The notes under the pieces: model-generated
What the model was told of the DNA's origin: nothing
Seen by the model: the letters and a program-made list of their open reading frames with translations, nothing else
Databases searched by the model: none
DNA from: Chryseobacterium gleum
GTDB taxonomy: Bacteria > Bacteroidota > Bacteroidia > Flavobacteriales_D > Sanyastnellaceae
Assembly: GCA_943330925.2 (NCBI GenBank)
Contig: CALQJP020000037.1
Location: forward strand, 1 to 12,334
Length of the DNA stretch: 12,334 nucleotides
Direction: 5' to 3'
Shown: piece after piece, positions 1 through 5,717 of the stretch
Layout: the number at the start of each line of letters is the position of its first letter
Numbering within the stretch: position 1 is the stretch's first letter
Translations under genes and position numbers: made by a program

Positions 1-1
1 C

Positions 2-3000
2 ATCGTGTCGTTGGATTTGACGATTAACCAACCTTCGTACACTACCGAAACAATCGTTGCGTGTGGTTCTTACGAATGGCACGGCACCACCTACACCAGC
101 TCCAACAACTCCGCAACATGGACAGGCCAAAACGCCGCCGGTTGCGATAGCATAGTGACGTTGAACTTGACGATTAACAGCGCCCCAACCGCAACCATCA
201 CCGGCAATACTACTTTCTGTGCCGGTGGCAATACCGTTCTCAGCGCCAATGCCACCAGTGGCGCCGGGGCAAGTCTTATTGAGGAGGGAATATATCATTC
301 CTTGTTTTTAAAGAACGACGGCAGTGTTTGGGCAACCGGTTGGAATGACAATGGCCAATTGGGAGATTCAACCAATGTATCTAAAAACACACCTGTTCAA
401 GTGAACGGACAAAGCGGCATAACGGCCATGGTGGGGGGAGCAAATCATTCCTTATTTTTAAAGAATGACGGCACCGTGTGGGCAACAGGTTTGAATAACT
501 TTGGCCAATTGGGCGAAGGATCCAATATGGATACAAACACACCTGTTCAAGTGAGCGGACTTAGCGGCATCACGGCCATTGCTGCTGGATTTAATCATTC
601 CTTGTTTTTAAAGAATGACGGTACCGTGTGGGCAACGGGGCTTACTGCCTATGCCGGTCAATTGGTAAACAATTCTACTACAAACACACCTGTCCAAGTG
701 AGCGGACTGAGCGGCATAACGGCCATTGCGGTGGGAGCATTTCATTCCTTGTTTTTAAAGAACGACGGCACAGTTTGGGCATCGGGTGAAAATACCTATG
801 GCCAATTGGGCGATGGATCCAATATGGATTCAAACACTCCTGTTCAAGTGAGCGGACTAAGCGGCATAACGGCCATTGCAGGGGGAGAGATGCATTCCTT
901 GTTTTTAAAGAACGACGGCACCGTGTATGCAACGGGATGGAATAGCAATGGTCAATTGGGCGATGGAACGTATGTGAATAAAAACACTCCTGTTCAAGTG
1001 AGCGGACTGAGCGGCATAACTGCCATGGCGGGGGGAAGGCGTCACTCCTTGTTTTTAAAGAATGACGGCACTGTGCGAGCAACGGGGGGAAATTTCTTTG
1101 GACAATTGGGCGATGGAACGTATGAGCAGAAAAATACAACTATTCCCGTGAGCAGTTTAAGCGGCATCACGGCCATTGCAGGGGGAGAGGTGCATTCCTT
1201 GTTTTTAAAGAATGACGGCAGTGTTTGGGCAACGGGTTGGAATGGCTTTGGCCAATTGGGCGATGGAACCAATGTGACTAAAAACACACCTGTTCCCGTG
1301 AGCGGATTTGATGTTACCATCACCTCGTATCAATGGAAGCTGAATGGCAGCGATATAGCAGGTGCTACCAATGCCACGTATACAGCAACCGCTGAAGGCA
1401 ATTATACCGTTGTGGTCACCAACAGCAATGGCTGTAGCACCTCTGAAAGTGCAACCGTTGTGGTGAATCAACCTTCGTACACTACCGAAACAATCGTTGC
1501 GTGTGGTTCTTACGAATGGCACGGTACAACTTACACCAGCTCTACGAACAACAGCGGAGGTATTTTCGGTGCAGGTGCAGGCAATCTTCCAACATGGACA
1601 GGCACCAACGCCGCCGGTTGCGATAGCATCGTGTCGTTGGACTTGACGATTACGCCATTTACCGTGAACACCACAACCATCGAAGCTTGTGATTCTTACA
1701 CCTGGCCGGTAAACGGACAGACCTACACTACTTCTGGAACACACATCGTGAATGCAGGCGAGACTGTCTTTTTCAACTCATTGAGTGGACTCACGTCGGC
1801 AGTTTCAGCTGCAGGCTACACGCTTTCAGCTACTGAGACATTTGAGTCGTATTCATCAGGTCCACAAGGTACTTTAACCGGGAGTTTTGGTCAAGGCTCA
1901 CTCTCGTGGACTGCAAGTGCTACCCCAGGTGGATCGTATACTCAACCATCAGGCGGAAGCATGACTCTTAGTACTTTCACGATTGCACCTCTGACCATTT
2001 CATTTAACCCTGGTGTCACTTCGGTCGGTGCTAACTTCTTTGTAACAAATGGTGGATTTGCAACCGTTTCTGGAACAATTACGCTGACTTTGTCTGATGG
2101 TAGCTCTCAGTCATTCTATACAACTACGGCCAACAGCTTTGGCGGATTTGTTTCTCATGGCGCATTTATTAGAAGTATAACCATAGCGACTTCGAATGAT
2201 TTCGTTACGGTTGACAACCTTGTGGTTTCTACGGGAACAATAAATGCATGCATATCCGAAGAACTTAATCTAACGATTAATCATCCAAGCACATCTACCG
2301 AACCAATCGTTGCGTGTGGTTCTTATGAGTGGCACGGTAACACCTACACCAGCTCAAACAACACCGCAACGTGGACAGGCCAAAACGCCGCCGGTTGCGA
2401 TAGCATCGTGACGTTGAACTTGACGATCAACCAACCTTCGTATACTACTGAAACGATCGTTGCGTGTGGTTCTTATGAATGGCACGGTACAACTTACACG
2501 AGCTCAACGAACAACACCGGAGGTATTTTCGGTGCAGGTGCAGGCAATCTTCCAACATGGACAGGCACCAACACCGCCGGTTGCGATAGCATCGTGTCGT
2601 TGGACTTGACGATTAATCCGTTGCCAACGCCGGCCATCAGCGGCACACTTGCATTCTGTGCAGGTGGCTCAACAACGCTTGATGCAGGTGCAGGTTACAG
2701 CAGCTACCTGTGGTCTACAGGTTCTTCAACACAAACAATCTCTGTAAGCAATACCACTCCGGTGTCGGTTACCGTAACCAATGCTGCAGGATGCTCAGCT
2801 ACTTCAGCGAGCGTTACGCCAACGGCGAATGCAGTGAGCACTGCTCCAACATCGATCACTTCTTCTGTAGCCTTCGCCACAGCAGGTGTCAACTTTACGC
2901 TCAGCGTAAACGGTGGTTCACTCGGCACAGGTGCTTCATGGAAATGGTACACGGGTTCTTGCGGTGGTACCTTGGTTGGTACTGGCGCTTCGATCAGCGT

Positions 3001-4471
3001 TTCGCAATCTGCAAACACGACTTACTTCGTGCGCGCTGAAGGAACATGCAACACAACAGCATGTGCAACAATTACCGTAAACAGTCAGTGCGGTGCTACA
3101 GGTGTAACCAGCAGCGCAGGCACAACAGCCATTTGCGCGGGTAGCCCTGTTACGCTTACCGTTATCGGTTCGCTTTCTCCGGGTGCACAATGGCGCTGGG
3201 ACGATGAGTGCGATAACGATGATGATGGTACTAATACTACCGTTTCAACATTCACCGTGAGTCCAAACTCTACCAAAACGTATTATGTGCGTTCGGTAGG
3301 TGGTGCATGCGGATTGACGGCTTGCGTGCCTGTTACGGTAAACGTGATTCCTAAACCGGCAACACCGGGTACCATCAACGGAAGCGCATCGGTGTGTCCG
3401 AGCACTTCTGTGACGTATACCATTGCTGCTGTTGCAGGTGCTACTTCCTACACATGGACAGCGCCAACCAACGCAACACTCGTATCAGCTCAAGGTGGTA
3501 CAAGCATGACGGTAGCCTATGCCGGCACGTTCACTTCAGGAACGTTGAAAGTGAAAGCCAACAACTGCTCGGGTTCAAGCAGCGACAAAACCAAGTCGAT
3601 TGCTAAGCAAGCAGCTCCTGCTTCTCCTGCTGCTATAAGCGGTGCTGCGGCTCCGTGCAAAAACAGCACGCAGACGTATAGCATTGCTGCTGTAACCGGT
3701 GCAACCAGCTACACCTGGGCGTTGCCAACAGGCGTAACGTTCGTAACCGGTTCTTCGCAAACAGGTACTTCGATTCAAGTAGTCGTAGCAAGCACGTTCA
3801 CCAGCGGTACACTCAGCGTGCGCGCTGTAAACTGCGGTGGTTCAAGCAGCTTGCGCACACTCTCACTCACCGGCAATTCTGCACCAACTGCACCAGGCAC
3901 TATCACGGGTCCTAGCTCAGTAACGCAGAACACAGCCAACAACACCTTCAGCGTTTCCAACGTTGCGGGCATGACCTACAACTGGACAGTACCTGCCGGT
4001 TGCACCATCACACTCGGCCAAGGCACCAGCACCATCAAGGTTACTTGGGGCACGGTGGCAGGCACTGTGAGCGTAACACGCAACAATGGATGTGGTAATT
4101 CGGTTGCTTCTACCAAATCGGTAAGCGTGAAGCGCTCCGAAGAAGCTGAAGCCGATGCAGGCATCGAAAGCGTACGCACCGAAGAAACAGTGGAGACACT
4201 GTTAACTGCAACCGATGCATTGAACGCAATCGCTGTGTATCCAAACCCAACCACGGGCGAGGCACGCATCACGTTCAGCGCAAACGCTTCAGGCCAGTAT
4301 GCAATCAGCATCGTTGATCTGCAAGGCCGTGTCATAACAAGCACGAGCGGCGCAGCCATCGAAGGCAACAACACACTCGACATCAACCTCAGCAACTGCA
4401 GCAACGGCGTGTACATGATTCACCTCATGCACAACGACACCCTGCAAACACTGCGCGTGGTGAAGATGTAA
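2..4471 (+). CDS. Giant modular secreted protein with RCC1-like propeller, Ig/PKD-like repeats and T9SS tail (5'-partial)
   Basis: The gene is cut at its 5' end: the frame is open from base 2, and the first residues (IVSLDLTI) match the end of repeats found later in the same protein, so the GTG at 5 is not the true start. The visible 1489 residues contain, in order: a repeat of the CGSYEWHG...GCDSIVTLNLTI type; half of an Ig-like domain; seven RCC1-like repeats (269-1309); the other half of the Ig-like domain (to about 1465); four more CGSYEW-type repeats, one interrupted by about 160 foreign residues; an Ig/PKD-like domain (2618-2830); two W-x-W cysteine-containing domains (2830-3345); three PKD-like domains (about 3349-4135); an acidic linker; and a C-terminal sorting domain from about 4216 (YPNPTTGE, VDLQGRV, NGVYMI, RVVKM). 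T9SS type A tails direct export across the outer membrane and surface attachment or release. A binding or adhesin role is inferred. No catalytic motif was seen. Confidence 0.93.
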   Translation: MVSLDLTINQPSYTTETIVACGSYEWHGTTYTSSNNSATWTGQNAAGCDSIVTLNLTINSAPTATITGNTTFCAGGNTVLSANATSGAGASLIEEGIYHSLFLKNDGSVWATGWNDNGQLGDSTNVSKNTPVQVNGQSGITAMVGGANHSLFLKNDGTVWATGLNNFGQLGEGSNMDTNTPVQVSGLSGITAIAAGFNHSLFLKNDGTVWATGLTAYAGQLVNNSTTNTPVQVSGLSGITAIAVGAFHSLFLKNDGTVWASGENTYGQLGDGSNMDSNTPVQVSGLSGITAIAGGEMHSLFLKNDGTVYATGWNSNGQLGDGTYVNKNTPVQVSGLSGITAMAGGRRHSLFLKNDGTVRATGGNFFGQLGDGTYEQKNTTIPVSSLSGITAIAGGEVHSLFLKNDGSVWATGWNGFGQLGDGTNVTKNTPVPVSGFDVTITSYQWKLNGSDIAGATNATYTATAEGNYTVVVTNSNGCSTSESATVVVNQPSYTTETIVACGSYEWHGTTYTSSTNNSGGIFGAGAGNLPTWTGTNAAGCDSIVSLDLTITPFTVNTTTIEACDSYTWPVNGQTYTTSGTHIVNAGETVFFNSLSGLTSAVSAAGYTLSATETFESYSSGPQGTLTGSFGQGSLSWTASATPGGSYTQPSGGSMTLSTFTIAPLTISFNPGVTSVGANFFVTNGGFATVSGTITLTLSDGSSQSFYTTTANSFGGFVSHGAFIRSITIATSNDFVTVDNLVVSTGTINACISEELNLTINHPSTSTEPIVACGSYEWHGNTYTSSNNTATWTGQNAAGCDSIVTLNLTINQPSYTTETIVACGSYEWHGTTYTSSTNNTGGIFGAGAGNLPTWTGTNTAGCDSIVSLDLTINPLPTPAISGTLAFCAGGSTTLDAGAGYSSYLWSTGSSTQTISVSNTTPVSVTVTNAAGCSATSASVTPTANAVSTAPTSITSSVAFATAGVNFTLSVNGGSLGTGASWKWYTGSCGGTLVGTGASISVSQSANTTYFVRAEGTCNTTACATITVNSQCGATGVTSSAGTTAICAGSPVTLTVIGSLSPGAQWRWDDECDNDDDGTNTTVSTFTVSPNSTKTYYVRSVGGACGLTACVPVTVNVIPKPATPGTINGSASVCPSTSVTYTIAAVAGATSYTWTAPTNATLVSAQGGTSMTVAYAGTFTSGTLKVKANNCSGSSSDKTKSIAKQAAPASPAAISGAAAPCKNSTQTYSIAAVTGATSYTWALPTGVTFVTGSSQTGTSIQVVVASTFTSGTLSVRAVNCGGSSSLRTLSLTGNSAPTAPGTITGPSSVTQNTANNTFSVSNVAGMTYNWTVPAGCTITLGQGTSTIKVTWGTVAGTVSVTRNNGCGNSVASTKSVSVKRSEEAEADAGIESVRTEETVETLLTATDALNAIAVYPNPTTGEARITFSANASGQYAISIVDLQGRVITSTSGAAIEGNNTLDINLSNCSNGVYMIHLMHNDTLQTLRVVKM
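29..175 (+). repeat. CGSYEW-type repeat, copy 1 (short form)
   Basis: This is one copy of a Bacteroidota surface-protein repeat running from PSYTTETIVACGSYEWHG to GCDSIVTLNLTI. It is the short form, with NNSATWTG in the middle. The window starts inside the end of a preceding copy (IVSLDLTI), so the array continues upstream. Confidence 0.8.
269..1309 (+). repeat. Seven tandem RCC1-like repeats (150 bp each)
   Basis: Seven in-frame copies begin near 269, 419, 569, 716, 866, 1016 and 1166. Six have a 150-bp period; the third is 147 bp. Each contains HSLFLKNDG, then a W-A-T-G-type strand, then GQLG, then NTPVQVSGLSG or a close variant. This is the RCC1/ATS1 blade pattern, and seven blades would close one complete beta-propeller. 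The DNA is also highly similar between copies, which suggests recent amplification or gene conversion. Confidence 0.9.
1469..1651 (+). repeat. CGSYEW-type repeat, copy 2 (long form)
   Basis: This copy has the same start as copy 1 (bases 1469-1524 are identical to 29-84) but contains an extra glycine-rich stretch, GGIFGAGAGNLP, before TWTG. Its second half is nearly identical to copy 5. Confidence 0.8.
1652..2278 (+). repeat. Repeat copy 3, split by an inserted domain of about 160 residues
   Basis: The first part reads EACDSYTWPVNGQTYTTSG and the last part reads ACISEELNLTI. In related proteins these two parts are normally joined directly as one repeat. Between them (about 1762-2244) lies a stretch with a TFESY motif, a G-rich strand region, FNPGVTSVGANFFVTNGG, a SDGSSQSF strand and a VDNLVV ending. 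The insert resembles the beta-sandwich domains seen in some exported proteins of other phyla; that resemblance is by eye only. Confidence 0.65.
2279..2428 (+). repeat. CGSYEW-type repeat, copy 4 (short form)
   Basis: Short-form copy with CGSYEWHGNTYTSS, NNTATWTG and GCDSIVTLNLTI. It follows the interrupted copy directly. Confidence 0.8.
2429..2614 (+). repeat. CGSYEW-type repeat, copy 5 (long form)
   Basis: Long-form copy with the GGIFGAGAGNLP stretch. Bases 2518-2615 match 1555-1652 with a single difference that I can see (position 2573 against 1610). Confidence 0.8.
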
Positions 4472-4489
4472 ACTGAAGTTTAAAAATGG

Positions 4490-4524
4490 AAAAGGGAAAG
4501 ACTTTCGTCTTTCCCTTTTTTTTT
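4490..4524 (+). terminator. Rho-independent terminator of the giant surface-protein gene
   Basis: A 13-bp perfect stem (4490-4502 pairing with 4507-4519) closes a TTTC loop and runs into nine consecutive Ts (4516-4524). It lies 18 bases after the stop codon at 4469-4471. Confidence 0.9.
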
Positions 4525-4526
4525 AA

Positions 4527-4589
4527 TGACTAGTGACGAGTGGCAAATGACTAATGACGAAGGACTAGTGACTAGTGACTAATGCGCGA
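4527..4589. repeat. Heptamer array, left arm (nine 7-bp units, TGACNAR)
   Basis: Nine consecutive 7-base units are in perfect phase: TGACTAG, TGACGAG, TGGCAAA, TGACTAA, TGACGAA, GGACTAG, TGACTAG, TGACTAA, TGCGCGA. The consensus is TGACNAR. The array starts right after the terminator T-tract. The heptanucleotide style resembles the short tandem repeats (STRR) known from cyanobacteria; no function is assigned. Confidence 0.85.
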
Positions 4590-4661
4590 GGAGTTCTTTC
4601 TGTGCTTCGAACGCTGAACAATTCGCGAAAAAATCGACCTAATCGAATTATTACAGCCGTT

Positions 4662-4738
4662 AACTCATTTGTCACTTGTCATTCGTCATTTGTCACTAAT
4701 CACTCGTCATTTGTCATTAGTCATTAGTCATTTATCGC
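4662..4738. repeat. Heptamer array, right arm (eleven 7-bp units, inverted)
   Basis: Eleven in-phase 7-base units such as TTGTCAT, TCGTCAT and TAGTCAT are the reverse complement of the left-arm consensus. Together with 4527-4589 they could form a long imperfect hairpin enclosing about 72 bases (4590-4661). I see no gene in that centre; it holds a TTCGCGAA palindrome. Confidence 0.85.
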
Positions 4739-4740
4739 TC

Positions 4741-4774
4741 TCATCCCTAAAAAGGCCACTTTCATCCCAAAAAG
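4741..4774 (+). promoter_or_regulatory. Direct repeat upstream of the FISUMP gene, possible operator
   Basis: TCATCCCTAAAAAG (from 4741) and TCATCCCAAAAAG (from 4762) are in direct orientation, 21 bases start to start, which is two helical turns. A weaker third match, TCATCCGTGAAAAA, overlaps the start codon at 4837. The spacing fits a dimeric regulator binding direct repeats, but no regulator is identified and no clear Bacteroidota -33/-7 promoter was seen beside it. Confidence 0.35.
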
Positions 4775-4836
4775 TTGCATGATAACTATTTCTTATACCA
4801 CTTTTCGCGGCCTAACCAAAAAGAGTGTCCTCATCC

Positions 4837-5661
4837 GTGAAAAAAATTCTACTTACTCCGTTTTTACTCCTTCCCTTCATCGCCGGTGCACAAACTCCCG
4901 GAGGCGGAGCAACCGACCTAAACGGCAACGAATACGGAACCGTCATCATCGGTAACCAAGAATGGTTCGCTGAAAACTTGAGAACGTCTTTCTATTCCAA
5001 CGGCGATTCGATTCCAAATGCCATCGAGAACACGCTTTGGGCTGCCACAACAGAGGGTGCATGGTGCCACTTCATGAACGATAGCACCTATGAAACCCCA
5101 TACGGCAAACTGTACAACTGGTATGCTGCGGCCGACACACGCAACGTATGCCCAACGGGCTGGCACGTGCCCATGCAGAGTGAATGGCAAGAGCTGCATA
5201 CGTTTCTCGGTGGAGCTAATGTTGCCGGCGGAAAAATGAAAGAAGCAGGCGTGGATCATTGGGATACGCCCAACACAGGCGGCACGAATCAATCTGGCTT
5301 CACAGCCATAGGCAGCGAAGAGCGCACCACGTGGGGCCCCTTCGGCGATTTTTCCATGGGCTTCAAAGCTTTTTACTGGACCGGAGAACAGGCAACGTCC
5401 AATGCGGACTACGGAGTTTATACAGGTGTTTATGCTCAATTCGCATGGACCGATTTCAACGAATGGTTCAAAGGATCAGGCCACTCCATGCGCTGCGTGA
5501 GAGAAGCAACCGTAGGCCTCAACGAGTTGAACAATACACCGAAAAAACTCGTGCGCATTCTCGATTTGATGGGAAGAGAAACACCGTTTGAATTCAATAC
5601 TATCCTCATTTATCAATACTCGGATGGAACTACCCAGAAGGTTTTCTTCCCGTTAAACTAA
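4837..5661 (+). CDS. Exported FISUMP-domain protein with short C-terminal tail
   Basis: I chose the GTG at 4837 because translation from it gives a clean signal peptide (MKKILLTPFLLLPFIAGAQ). An in-frame GTG at 4825 would only add four residues. The mature protein, about residues 25-220, matches the Fibrobacter succinogenes major paralogous (FISUMP) domain: TDLNGNEYGTVIIGNQEWFAENL, given here as its start TDLNGNEY and WFAENL, then GKLYNWYAA, CPTGWHVP, EW, GGxN, SGF and the closing SMRCVRE. The domain's biochemical role is unknown; it is usual on exported proteins. The last 45 residues (LVRILDLMGRE...YSDGTTQKVF) form a short tail seen on many Flavobacteriales exported proteins, different from the standard type A tail of the neighbours. 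Total length is 274 residues. There is no visible terminator before the next gene, 56 bases on, so the two may share a transcript. Confidence 0.88.
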   Translation: MKKILLTPFLLLPFIAGAQTPGGGATDLNGNEYGTVIIGNQEWFAENLRTSFYSNGDSIPNAIENTLWAATTEGAWCHFMNDSTYETPYGKLYNWYAAADTRNVCPTGWHVPMQSEWQELHTFLGGANVAGGKMKEAGVDHWDTPNTGGTNQSGFTAIGSEERTTWGPFGDFSMGFKAFYWTGEQATSNADYGVYTGVYAQFAWTDFNEWFKGSGHSMRCVREATVGLNELNNTPKKLVRILDLMGRETPFEFNTILIYQYSDGTTQKVFFPLN

Positions 5662-5717
5662 GTGGAAACAATTCTTCAAAAAGCAACTAATTATAGAATC
5701 AAAATCCAAAAACGTTC

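Noticed and set aside
5..7. GTG as the start codon of the giant surface-protein gene
   Set aside because: It lies inside a repeat (IVSLDLTI) whose complete copies are seen later at 1652 and 2615, so the gene simply continues upstream of the window.
269..1309. CRISPR-like regular repeats
   Set aside because: The repeats are 150 bp, in frame, and encode conserved RCC1-like blades; there are no short repeats with unique spacers and no cas genes.
678..1744. Antisense open frames of 93-179 codons opposite the propeller region
   Set aside because: They are periodic shadows of the 150-bp coding repeats, overlap one another, and have no export signal or recognisable domain.
4527..4738. CRISPR array or IS element ends
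   Set aside because: The units are contiguous 7-mers without spacers, and no transposase or target-site duplication is visible.
4775..4799. Promoter TTGCAT / TATACC before the FISUMP gene
   Set aside because: The 13-base spacing is too short for a sigma-70 promoter, and no Bacteroidota TAnnTTTG element is present.
4918..5591. Antisense 173-codon and sense 110-codon frames over the FISUMP gene
   Set aside because: The forward frame 4837-5661 has a signal peptide and a clear FISUMP domain; the others show no domain.
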